Of a stretch of 64,000 bases of DNA, positions 38,716-47,145 are shown piece by piece (within the stretch, counting starts at the first letter, position 1; the number at the start of each line of letters is the position of its first letter). Source of the DNA: Phycisphaerae bacterium (GTDB taxonomy: Bacteria > Planctomycetota > Phycisphaerae > SM23-33); contig DRGC01000062.1 of the NCBI GenBank assembly GCA_011050235.1, positions 1 to 64,000 on the forward strand. The letters are read 5' to 3'. Under the pieces are notes generated by a model. That model did not search any database and had not been told where the DNA came from. It saw only the letters and a program-made list of their open reading frames with translations. A program made the position numbers and the translations under genes.

Positions 38716-38788
38716 GACGCGGCCCAAGCTTGTTTGCTCGACAATGATGGGGGTAGTATGATCCCTCGGGTTGCCGGATAGGATTCGT

Positions 38789-39763
38789 ATGGCCAAGCGT
38801 GACGGAATACCTCTGCAGTGGGTCCTGACAGTGATGCTGGGGCTGTCGATTCTCATGTCGGTGGCAGGGCAGGGGGTTGCGCGGCCGGCGAGGGAGATGT
38901 TTCAGTATGTGATGATCGCGCCGACCGATATCGGCATGTACCTGGCGACGACGTTCCGGCGGGCCTTTGGCGACGAGGGCGGGCAAGGGTTGTCTGCCGA
39001 GCAGGCCGAGGCGATCAACCTGCGTCAGCGGCTGCTGAAGAACGAAGTGGCCTATCTGCGGGGTCGCCTGGCTGACTCCGAGCAGCGGGTGCGGGATCTG
39101 ACGAATTTTCAGGAGATGTTTGGCCCGGCCAAGAGCGTCAATTGTGTGTTGATTCCAGCGCGCGTCGTCGCTGGCGAATCGTTGCCGTATGGGGACTCCC
39201 GGACCGTTGGGGTTGGCGAGCGTCAGGGCGCCCGTGCGGGCGATCGGGTGACGACTCGGCGGCTGGTCACCGATCGCGCCAAGGCGATGGTGAAGCTCAA
39301 CGTCCTGGGCGCCAATGCGTTGGTGGGTTACCTCGGCGATACGGGGGCATTTACAGCCAAGCTTATCCTGGTGACCGACCGGAACTTCCACACGCCGGCG
39401 TTTGTGGACCGCGACCTGGCTAACGCGCGAATGATCCCGGGTCCGACAAAGGAAGTCCCCTTGACGGGAAAGAACAACGAACTGATCCCCTGCACGGCCG
39501 TTGGGGACGGGTGGTCGGGGATGGTTGTGCGCGGCATTTCAGCCGACAAAAGAGTGCAAGTGGGCGATTGGTTGGTGACGAGTATCCCCAAGACAGTTTT
39601 TCTTAACAAGGTCCCGATTGGCACGGTGGTTGAAGTCCGCGACGATCCCCAGCAGGCAGGCTTCCAGGAACTGATCATCGCGCCGGATGCGGATCTAGCG
39701 GCGCTGCGGCGCGTCTACATCGTGTATCCACTGTGGCGGGAAGGGGCGGTCGAGCGTCGATGA
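38789..39763 (+). CDS. mreC: Rod shape-determining protein MreC
   Basis: 324 residues from ATG 38789 (GGATAGGA upstream). One N-terminal membrane helix is followed by a coiled-coil segment (NLRQRLLKNEVAYLRGRLADSEQ, about 75-105), then the double beta-barrel domain with RVVAGESLPYGDSRTVGVGERQGARAGDRV and TVFLNKVPIGTVVEVRDDP. MreC links MreB to the periplasmic wall synthases. The next gene mreD starts at the ATGA overlap with its stop, showing coupling. Confidence 0.85.
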   Translation: MAKRDGIPLQWVLTVMLGLSILMSVAGQGVARPAREMFQYVMIAPTDIGMYLATTFRRAFGDEGGQGLSAEQAEAINLRQRLLKNEVAYLRGRLADSEQRVRDLTNFQEMFGPAKSVNCVLIPARVVAGESLPYGDSRTVGVGERQGARAGDRVTTRRLVTDRAKAMVKLNVLGANALVGYLGDTGAFTAKLILVTDRNFHTPAFVDRDLANARMIPGPTKEVPLTGKNNELIPCTAVGDGWSGMVVRGISADKRVQVGDWLVTSIPKTVFLNKVPIGTVVEVRDDPQQAGFQELIIAPDADLAALRRVYIVYPLWREGAVERR

Positions 39764-40329
39764 GATGGATCCCATTTGTCATTCTCGTGTACGTTCTGAT
39801 CGTCCTGCAGACGACGATGGGCTCGGCCCTGACGTTCGTCTGGCAGGGGGTCGGGCGGATAGGTCCGGACTTGCTGGCGATCATGGCCGTGTTCGTGGCC
39901 CTGCGGGCGTCGACCTTGCTGGATACGATGATCGCCGGGTGGATATTGGGGCTGGCGCTGGGGCTTACGGCCGTTGGCGGACCGGGCACAGCCACTTCGC
40001 TTGGTCCGATGTCGCTGACCTACGCGATGGCGGCGGGGCTGATCTTCAAGCTGCGGGAGGTCGTCTTCAGTGATCGGTTCCTCACGCAGGCGGCCCTGGC
40101 GTTCGTGTTCTGTCTGTTCGCGCATATGTCGTGGCTGTTGATTCAGGCAACCCTGGCGTGGGCCTGGGACGGTGTGGGCCGGATGCTGATACAAGCGCTG
40201 GGGCTGGCGGTTTACACGGGCCTGTTGATGATGGTGGGCTTTCGATTGTTGCGTCGTATCGAACGCTGGTTCATAGGTGCACCGATGCGGCGGGGGCGAG
40301 GCGCCCGTGGGGCGCTGCGAATGATGTAG
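39760..40329 (+). CDS. mreD: Rod shape-determining membrane protein MreD
   Basis: 189 residues from ATG 39760, overlapping mreC by 4 bp. Five to six hydrophobic helices with MreD-like spacing (FVILVYVLIVLQTTMGSALT, PDLLAIMAVFVALRAS, LGLTAVGGPGT). MreD is a small multi-pass partner of MreC and PBP2. Sequence conservation in MreD is low, so the position between mreC and mrdA is the main evidence. Confidence 0.85.
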   Translation: MRWIPFVILVYVLIVLQTTMGSALTFVWQGVGRIGPDLLAIMAVFVALRASTLLDTMIAGWILGLALGLTAVGGPGTATSLGPMSLTYAMAAGLIFKLREVVFSDRFLTQAALAFVFCLFAHMSWLLIQATLAWAWDGVGRMLIQALGLAVYTGLLMMVGFRLLRRIERWFIGAPMRRGRGARGALRMM

Positions 40330-40340
40330 GAACGGCCGGC

Positions 40341-42278
40341 ATGTACAAGCGTCGCATGATGATCTTCGTGGCGGTGACGGGTATCGTGATGGCCGTCACG
40401 CTGGCGCGTCTGTGGCAGCTCCAGATCGTCATGGGTGAGGCCTTTCGCGGCGCCGCCGAGGATGAACTGCGAAACACCATCTCCCTGCCCACCACGCGGG
40501 GCCGTATTCTCGACCGCAACGATATGTTTCTCGCCGTCGAACGGCCGAATTATTCGTTCTGTCTGGAGTACGGTTTTCTGATCGATGATCCCAAATGGCA
40601 GCGCCAGGCGGTGCGCAGCATCAGGAAGGCAGAGAGCCTGTCCGAGGACCGCGCCCGGGAAATCTACGATCGACGGGCCGACAATACCTGGCGGCTGGCC
40701 CGCCAGTTGGCCAGGGAGCACGGCGTCAATCTGGCGTTGCGCAGGCAGGCAATCGTCAGGTACGTCGATCGCCTGCGCGAAAGCAGCCGTCGACGCGATG
40801 TGGCCGAGCAGAACCAGGCCCACGCCGTTGTTCGCGGCCTTGCCGATCCGATCGATATCGACAACACCGTTGGTGCGGAGATCCAACCCGGCGCCAGCCG
40901 GTACTACCCCTACGGCGACGTCGCCTGTCACATCATTGGCAGCATCGGGCGCGTCACGCGAGAGCATCTCCAGCAATACAACCTGCTGCCGGATGAGGCC
41001 GAGTGGCGCGACCGGGTGCGATACAACTATCATTCGGACGACTCGATCGGGGTCTCAGGCGTCGAGCGACTGAGCGAGGATCTTCTTCGCGGCCGGCGAG
41101 GGTACCGTCGCACGCAGCGCACAGCCGGTGCACGCGTCGTGGTGGAGGAGGTCGCCGCCATCCCCGGGCAGGACATCCGGCTGACGCTGGACATCGCGCT
41201 TCAAGAAGAGATTGCTGCGCTCTTCGCGAATATGTCCAACGGGCACAACGGGGTGGTTGCGGTGGTCTCCGTGCCCGACGGTGAGATCCTGGCGATGGTG
41301 TCCGTGCCGACCTACGACCTCAACGAGTATCGACGCGACTACACGATTCTGGCCAACGAGCGCGTGGACCTGCCGCTGCTTCATCGAGCCGCCGGCGTGC
41401 GCTATCCCCCCGGGTCCACGGTCAAGCCGTTGGCGGCTCTGGCGGGCTTGGCCGAAGGCGTCATCACGCTGGAGACGACCTTCGACTGTCGCGGCTACTT
41501 GCACACGCCGGATGCGTTTCGCTGCTGGATCTGGCGATACGGCGTCGGGCACGGTTCGCTGAGCGTCGTTGACGCCATGAAGCACAGTTGCAACGTGTTC
41601 ATGTATAACGTTGGCGAACATCTGGGTGTGCCGCGGCTGCACCGGTGGTACACGGCGTTTGGGTTCCGCGAGCCGCCCGGCACGGGGTTGTGGGAGGAGA
41701 AGGCGGGCAAGGTCCTCGCTGGCGGGGGGCGAGGCCCGTCGCGGTTTCTGGCGATCGGGCAGGGGCCCGTGGCTGTCACGCCGCTGCACGTCGCCAACGG
41801 GATGGCCACAATCGCTCGGGGCGGAAAGTTCCTGTCCCTGTCGTTGCTGCGTGAGGGCGGCCCGGCGCCGGTGCGGCGCGAGTTGGGTCTCTCGGCCGAG
41901 GCGATTGACGCCATTACCACCGGCATGTATCAGGTCGTCAACGCTCGGGGCGGGACGGCCTACAAGGCGTTTCACGGCGACGCGCTGACGGACCTGCAGG
42001 TCGAGCCCTTGTCTTTCGACGTCTGCGGCAAGACGGGCACGGCCGAGACGCCGCCCCAACGCGTGGACAGCAACGGCAACGGCCGGATCGATCGCGACGA
42101 TCAGATCGTCCGCGAGGGCGATATGGCGTGGTTCGCCGGCTTCGCCCCGCGCGACAACCCGAAAATCGCCTTTGCCGTCGTCGTCGAATATATCACCGAA
42201 GGCGGCGGCGCCACGATCGCCGCGCCGATCGGGCGGGAAGTGTTGCGGCTCTGCCAGGCCCGTGGATATGTGGACTGA
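40341..42278 (+). CDS. mrdA: Penicillin-binding protein 2, peptidoglycan transpeptidase
   Basis: 645 residues from ATG 40341. A membrane anchor (FVAVTGIVMAVTLARLWQLQIV) precedes a PBP dimerisation domain (TTRGRILDRNDMFLAVERPNYS). The transpeptidase motifs are intact: S359-TVK in YPPGSTVKPLAALAG, S416-CN in KHSCNVFMY and K564-TG in CGKTGTAETP. It cross-links lateral wall peptidoglycan with RodA. It follows mreD by 11 bp and precedes rodA by 5 bp. Confidence 0.93.
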   Translation: MYKRRMMIFVAVTGIVMAVTLARLWQLQIVMGEAFRGAAEDELRNTISLPTTRGRILDRNDMFLAVERPNYSFCLEYGFLIDDPKWQRQAVRSIRKAESLSEDRAREIYDRRADNTWRLARQLAREHGVNLALRRQAIVRYVDRLRESSRRRDVAEQNQAHAVVRGLADPIDIDNTVGAEIQPGASRYYPYGDVACHIIGSIGRVTREHLQQYNLLPDEAEWRDRVRYNYHSDDSIGVSGVERLSEDLLRGRRGYRRTQRTAGARVVVEEVAAIPGQDIRLTLDIALQEEIAALFANMSNGHNGVVAVVSVPDGEILAMVSVPTYDLNEYRRDYTILANERVDLPLLHRAAGVRYPPGSTVKPLAALAGLAEGVITLETTFDCRGYLHTPDAFRCWIWRYGVGHGSLSVVDAMKHSCNVFMYNVGEHLGVPRLHRWYTAFGFREPPGTGLWEEKAGKVLAGGGRGPSRFLAIGQGPVAVTPLHVANGMATIARGGKFLSLSLLREGGPAPVRRELGLSAEAIDAITTGMYQVVNARGGTAYKAFHGDALTDLQVEPLSFDVCGKTGTAETPPQRVDSNGNGRIDRDDQIVREGDMAWFAGFAPRDNPKIAFAVVVEYITEGGGATIAAPIGREVLRLCQARGYVD

Positions 42279-42283
42279 TACCA

Positions 42284-43570
42284 ATGGCGATGAAGACCAG
42301 GGACTATCTGCGATACACCAGTTGGCCCATCATCGTGGCGATGGTGGCGCTGATGGTGTTCGGCATCCTGGCGATCCAGGCCTCCGAACGCTCGGACCCC
42401 TCTATGAGGGGCTTCACCAGCCGGCAGATCATCTTCGCGTGCGTTGGGCTGTTTATATTCCTCCTTGCCACCATTGTGCCGTATCGCACGGTGGGAAGGC
42501 TGGCCTACCCGCTGTTCGGCCTGACGCTGGTGCTGCTTGTGTTGGTGCTCATCATTGGCTCGGAGAGAGGCCAGGCCCGGCGCTGGTTCGATCTGAAGAT
42601 TATCAATTTTCAACCCGCCGAGGCCACCAAACTGACATTCATTGTTATGTTGGCGTGGTATCTGCGTTTCGGCGACCACTACCGGCGGGCGCGGGGGCTG
42701 GTCTTGCCGTTTATCCTGACGTTTGTGCCGATGGCGTTGATTCTGCGCGAGCCCGATCTCGGCACGTGCCTGCTGTTTCTGCCCATGCTCTACGGGATGC
42801 TGTTCGTGGCTGGGGCGCGAGTGCGGCACCTGCTGAGTGTGGTGGCCCTGGCGACGGCGATGCTGCTGTTGCCGATTCTGTGGCGCGTGCCGGCGAATGT
42901 GTCGGCCGACAATCTTCGTACGCGCCGGGCGACGTCCTATGCGTCGTTCGAGGTCGCCGGGGTGGATTATCTGCTCGTGGCGGCCCCGCTGCTGGTGATG
43001 CGACCTTACCAGGTCAAGCGTGTGGAGGGCTGGCTGCGTCAGAACGACCCCGACGTGCCCAGGGACCTGAGCCACCAGCTTCGGGTCTCCAAGATAACGC
43101 TCGGATCGGGCGGGTGGACGGGCCAGGCCCAATGGCACGCCGAGCACGGCTTTTTCCGAATGCTGCCCGACGACCACACGGACTTTGTGCTCGCCCTCAT
43201 CGGCGGGCGGTGGGGGCTGCTCGGCTGTGTGGCCGTCATGTTTCTATACGGCGTGATCTTTCTGTTCGGCGTCGAAATCGCCCTGACGACCGTTGACCCG
43301 CTGGGGAGGCTGCTCGCGGTGGGGGTGCTGACGCTGTTGATGTCGCAGGTGTTCATCAATATGGGGATGACGATGGGGCTGATGCCGATCACCGGCATGA
43401 CGCTGCCGCTGATCAGTTACGGCGGCTCGTCGCTGGTGGTCAACTGCGCCGCCCTGGGATTGCTCGTCAACGTCGGGCAGCGCCGCCCCATGTCGCTGGC
43501 GCCGCGGCCGTTCGAACACGGCCGCAGGCTGCCCAGACCCCATGTACTGGGGACGCGGAGGAACCGGTGA
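42284..43570 (+). CDS. rodA: Peptidoglycan glycosyltransferase RodA
   Basis: 428 residues from ATG 42284. SEDS-family protein of about ten membrane helices, with REPDLGTCLLFLPM, ITLGSGGWTGQAQ, PDDHTDFVLALIGGRWGLLG and ITGMTLPLISYGGSSLV. RodA polymerises lipid II and works with PBP2. The gene closes the mreC-mreD-mrdA-rodA unit. A soluble loop of about 75 residues (RRATSYASFEVAGVDYLLV onward) before the conserved block is longer than in E. coli. Confidence 0.93.
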   Translation: MAMKTRDYLRYTSWPIIVAMVALMVFGILAIQASERSDPSMRGFTSRQIIFACVGLFIFLLATIVPYRTVGRLAYPLFGLTLVLLVLVLIIGSERGQARRWFDLKIINFQPAEATKLTFIVMLAWYLRFGDHYRRARGLVLPFILTFVPMALILREPDLGTCLLFLPMLYGMLFVAGARVRHLLSVVALATAMLLLPILWRVPANVSADNLRTRRATSYASFEVAGVDYLLVAAPLLVMRPYQVKRVEGWLRQNDPDVPRDLSHQLRVSKITLGSGGWTGQAQWHAEHGFFRMLPDDHTDFVLALIGGRWGLLGCVAVMFLYGVIFLFGVEIALTTVDPLGRLLAVGVLTLLMSQVFINMGMTMGLMPITGMTLPLISYGGSSLVVNCAALGLLVNVGQRRPMSLAPRPFEHGRRLPRPHVLGTRRNR

Positions 43571-43579
43571 GGACAACAC

Positions 43580-44488
43580 ATGGCTGCTGACGATGCCCAT
43601 GACGTGTGGCGCGTGGGGCCCGCTCATCGCCCCGCCGACGCCGGGGCTGTGGAGCGTCTGTCCGTTGACCTGCCCGATGGCGGCCCCACGACCATCTACG
43701 CATGGCGGCCCGTCGAAGATGTGGGCAAACTGCCGGTCCTGTACCTTCACGGCATCCAGTCTCATCCGGGTTGGTTCACGCGTTCGGCCGAGGCGCTGTG
43801 GCGAGCGGGCTATCCCGTCTATCAGATCACGCGGCGCGGCAGCGGCGATAGCGACAGCGAACAGGGCGATGCTGCGTCGGCCGGCCAACTTCTGGCGGAC
43901 CTGACGGCATGCCGAAAGGTCGCGCTGGCCCACGCTGATTGTCGGCAGTGTCACCTCCTCGGCGTCAGTTGGGGCGGCAAGCTGGCGGCAGCCTACGCCG
44001 CCGGCGGAGAAGGCGCCGAAGCCATCGCCTCGTTGACGCTCATCGCGCCCGGCATCGCGCCGAAGGTGGATGTCTCGACGTGGACAAAGCTGGGTGTGGC
44101 GGCATGTCTGTTGGTCTGGCGCAAACGGCGGTTCGCAATCCCGCTCAGCGACGTGGACCTGTTCACCGACAACGAGGCGATGCGGGCTTATCTTCGCGAC
44201 GATCCGTTTCGCCTGCAGACGGCGACGGCCCGGTTTTTCTTCACCAGCCGGCGTCTGGACTGGATGCTGCGCCGGATGCCGCGAGGGAGCATCCGCGCGG
44301 CGACGAATCTGCTGCTGGCCAGCCGCGACCGGATCATCGACAATGCCGCGACGCGACAGGTCGTGGCGCGCTTGACCGACGGCCGGGCCGCCACGCGCAC
44401 CATCGACGGCTGTCACACAATGGACTTCGAGCCCAACCCGCAGGTGTTCCTCGATGCGCTGGTCGATGCGGTGGGCCGGACGGACTAG
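43580..44488 (+). CDS. Alpha/beta-hydrolase fold enzyme
   Basis: 302 residues starting 10 bp after rodA. The fold and catalytic elements are visible: oxyanion VLYLHGIQSHPGW, nucleophile elbow HLLGVSWGGKLAA (Ser), an acid from ASRDRIID and the His in TIDGCHTMDFE. No signal peptide, so it is cytoplasmic. Lysophospholipase-like enzymes have this layout, but the substrate cannot be told. Its close spacing suggests co-transcription with the elongation genes. Confidence 0.83.
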   Translation: MAADDAHDVWRVGPAHRPADAGAVERLSVDLPDGGPTTIYAWRPVEDVGKLPVLYLHGIQSHPGWFTRSAEALWRAGYPVYQITRRGSGDSDSEQGDAASAGQLLADLTACRKVALAHADCRQCHLLGVSWGGKLAAAYAAGGEGAEAIASLTLIAPGIAPKVDVSTWTKLGVAACLLVWRKRRFAIPLSDVDLFTDNEAMRAYLRDDPFRLQTATARFFFTSRRLDWMLRRMPRGSIRAATNLLLASRDRIIDNAATRQVVARLTDGRAATRTIDGCHTMDFEPNPQVFLDALVDAVGRTD

Positions 44489-44515
44489 GCGCGGCCTTGC
44501 CGGTTGTCGATGCGG

Positions 44516-45709
44516 CTAGGAAAGCGGCGGGTCCGTCTTGGCGTAGGGGGTGTTTTTCCAGACGACCTTCGCGCCGGGCCGGAGCTTGGCAAGGGAGCCG
44601 ACTAGCGCCGTCAATCCCAAGATGCAGCCGATCGGATAGGTCCAGAACAACCACGGCCTCGCGCCCATCAGGTGGAAGTAGCGCCAGATCGCCGTCATTT
44701 GGAGCAGAAGCAACGCCGCACTGGCCGCCGCGGCTGTGGTCCAGCCGTTGCCGCCGCCGGTGTAGGCAAGCATGGCGCCGGTCACTGCGGCGGAGATGTA
44801 GGGCCACATGCTCACCAGCAACATCAGGAAAATTGACAGCAACAGCCGGCGCAGCGTGCCGAAGGTGCCGAAGAATATCCGACTCCAGCCGCGAACGCTC
44901 TGACGCAGCGACGTGTACATTCTTACCGAATACAGCCCCTGACTGCGAACGACCCGCAAGCGAAGGCCAGCCGCCTTGATGCGGGCGGCCATTTGCATGT
45001 CTTCGTTCAACTCCTGGCGGACGGCTTCGTGCGTGCCGATCGCCTGATACGCCGATGGCTTGATCAGCATGAACGCCCCATTGGCGTAAGCGGCGGAGCA
45101 TTTGGGGTTGTTGACCCGGTCGGGGCGAAACCAGATCATCATGATCGCGCTGCAGATCGGCTGAATGACGTTCTCCCAGAAGCCCTTCATCTCCAACGTC
45201 GGCAGCACACTCAGCAGATCGATCTCATTGTCCTTGGCATACTGCATAGCCACCGACAGCGTGCGCGTCGAATGCTGGCGGCAGTCGGCGTCGGTCATGC
45301 AATAATACTCGCCCCGCGCCTCGGCGATGCCGTGCTGCATGGCGTTGTTCTTGCCGTACCATCCGTCCGGGAGGTGGCCGATGTTGATCAGCCTCAGCCG
45401 GCGGTCTTCGTCAACAATTCGCTGAACGATCGCGCCCGTCTCGTCCTCGCTGCGATCGTTGCAGACGATGACCTCGAAGTTGGGGTAGTCCTGGGCCAGC
45501 ATCGAACGCACGCAGGTCTCGATGTTGTCGGCTTCATCCTTGGCGGCGACGACCACGGTGATCATCGGCGTCTCGGGCGGCGGGCCGGGGTAGTTGCCCG
45601 ACAGGATGAAACTGTGTCGATTCTCGCGGCTGATAATGATGTGGCGGGAAACCCATATCAGACCTACGAGGACGGTGACGGCGGTAATCGCGGTGGCGGC
45701 GATGGGCAT
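44516..45709 (-). CDS. Family 2 glycosyltransferase with C-terminal membrane helices
   Basis: 397 residues. A membrane-proximal N-terminal helix precedes a GT-A fold: ITVVVAAKDEADNIETCVRS, NFEVIVCNDRSEDET, the DxD-type metal motif in YYCMTDADCRQ and the acceptor-site ELNEDMQMA. Four C-terminal helices anchor it (LLLSIFLMLLVSMWPYIS, etc.). Members with this arrangement glycosylate lipids or build polysaccharide; hopanoid- and carotenoid-linked enzymes resemble it. Sugar and acceptor are unknown. It lies 25 bp after larC. Confidence 0.88.
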   Translation of the reverse strand: MPIAATAITAVTVLVGLIWVSRHIIISRENRHSFILSGNYPGPPPETPMITVVVAAKDEADNIETCVRSMLAQDYPNFEVIVCNDRSEDETGAIVQRIVDEDRRLRLINIGHLPDGWYGKNNAMQHGIAEARGEYYCMTDADCRQHSTRTLSVAMQYAKDNEIDLLSVLPTLEMKGFWENVIQPICSAIMMIWFRPDRVNNPKCSAAYANGAFMLIKPSAYQAIGTHEAVRQELNEDMQMAARIKAAGLRLRVVRSQGLYSVRMYTSLRQSVRGWSRIFFGTFGTLRRLLLSIFLMLLVSMWPYISAAVTGAMLAYTGGGNGWTTAAAASAALLLLQMTAIWRYFHLMGARPWLFWTYPIGCILGLTALVGSLAKLRPGAKVVWKNTPYAKTDPPLS

Positions 45710-45734
45710 GAGGTGTTAGGTCTTTCCCTCGGGG

Positions 45735-46931
45735 TTAGTCGCAAGCGTCGTGGCAGGCCGCCCGGCCGTAGGCCAGTTGGGCAGCGGCCAGGACGTCCTT
45801 TATGGATGCGTGGTGCGCTTCGGCGGCAGCGCGACAGTCTTCGAACTCCGGCGAGGCCGTCACAACCGCCGACCCGCGAGAGCCGATCTTGATGCCAATC
45901 GGGCCGAAGCGCGTCTGGACGGTCTCGTGGTGACGCAGAAGCTTCGTCCGTGCGCACACTCGGCGGCGGACGCCGAAGCTTGTGGTTTCCGACAGGATGA
46001 TGGTTTCGACGGCGCTTGCATCGGCCGGGGCGCAAAGGGCCGACAGAATCCACCCGGGCCTGGATTTCTTCGTGGTGACGGGGCTGGCCCAGGCGTCCAC
46101 GCAGCCGGCGGCCAGGAGGCGCTCGATCGTTGCGCCGATCAACTCGCCCGTGCAGTCATCGAGGTTCGCCGAAAGCTCCACGACCGTGTCGGCCTCGCCG
46201 TCGCTGTCGGCTTGGCCCACGAAGACGCGCAGGACGTTGGGCAGCGGGCCTTCATTGCGCGAGCCTGCGCCGTAGCCGACGGACGTAAGCGTCATCGCCG
46301 GCAGGGGGCCGAACGATTCGGCCAGCGTTGTCAGCACGGCCGCGGCGGTCGGCGTGATGGCCTCGCCCTCGATCTGGAGGCCGGACAGAGGAACGTTCGC
46401 CTCGGCCAGCAGGCGGGCGGTCGCGGGGGAGGGCACGGGCAAGACGCCGTGATCGCACTGGACCGTTCCCCGCCCGGAGGGAACGGGTGAGCAGACAACG
46501 CTGGCAGCGCCCAGAAGCTCCATCGCTGCGCAGGCGGCGACGATATCGACAATGCTGTCGATGGCGCCGACCTCGTGAAAGTGGATGTGCTCGACGTCGA
46601 TGCCGTGGATGTGGGCCTCGGCGGCGGCCAGGCGGGCCAGCACCGCTTCGGCCCTGGCGCCGGCGCGCCCGATCAGGTCGGCCTGGCGGATTATGTCGCG
46701 AATATCGGTGAAGTGACGGCTGGGCGGGCTGCTCTGATCGACGTGGACGCGAAACCATGTTGCCGTGATGGCGCCGCGCTGGACGCGTTCGGCGCCGAGG
46801 GTGTAGCCGCCCACACCGAGCTTGTCCAGCTCGCCGGCCAGAGCGTCCATCTCCACACCGGCATCGAGTAGGGCGCCGACAATCATGTCGCCGGCGGCTC
46901 CGGCGAAACAGTCGAAATATGCCAACGTCAT
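45735..46931 (-). CDS. larC: Nickel-insertion protein LarC for the nickel-pincer cofactor
   Basis: 398 residues. Opens LAYFDCFAGAAGDMIVGALLDAGV, with the His-rich metal-binding stretch VEHIHFHEVGAIDSIVD and the C-terminal half NLDDCTGELIGATIERL and WILSALCAP. The two halves that are joined by a programmed frameshift in Lactobacillus lie in one continuous frame here. LarC is a CTP-dependent cyclometallase that inserts nickel into the pincer nucleotide. The LarA-like enzyme at 21463-22680 is a likely beneficiary. No larB or larE is nearby. Confidence 0.9.
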   Translation of the reverse strand: MTLAYFDCFAGAAGDMIVGALLDAGVEMDALAGELDKLGVGGYTLGAERVQRGAITATWFRVHVDQSSPPSRHFTDIRDIIRQADLIGRAGARAEAVLARLAAAEAHIHGIDVEHIHFHEVGAIDSIVDIVAACAAMELLGAASVVCSPVPSGRGTVQCDHGVLPVPSPATARLLAEANVPLSGLQIEGEAITPTAAAVLTTLAESFGPLPAMTLTSVGYGAGSRNEGPLPNVLRVFVGQADSDGEADTVVELSANLDDCTGELIGATIERLLAAGCVDAWASPVTTKKSRPGWILSALCAPADASAVETIILSETTSFGVRRRVCARTKLLRHHETVQTRFGPIGIKIGSRGSAVVTASPEFEDCRAAAEAHHASIKDVLAAAQLAYGRAACHDACD

Positions 46932-47145
46932 GGTTCAGCCTTTCCGCACCGACCGAGCATAAGGCCCAAGCCAGACGCGTGAAGTAGGCGAAGTTTAGAT
47001 GGCCAGCGGGACCAATGCAACCCGCAGTGGGGCTGGATGTTGGATTGGGACTGCGGGCCCGTATGATAGATTGGCCGGGGAAGCGGGCCCGCAAGCGACC
47101 CTTGCCCTTCTGCCCGGCGTCGCATTCTTGGGCACTGCAAGGCAC

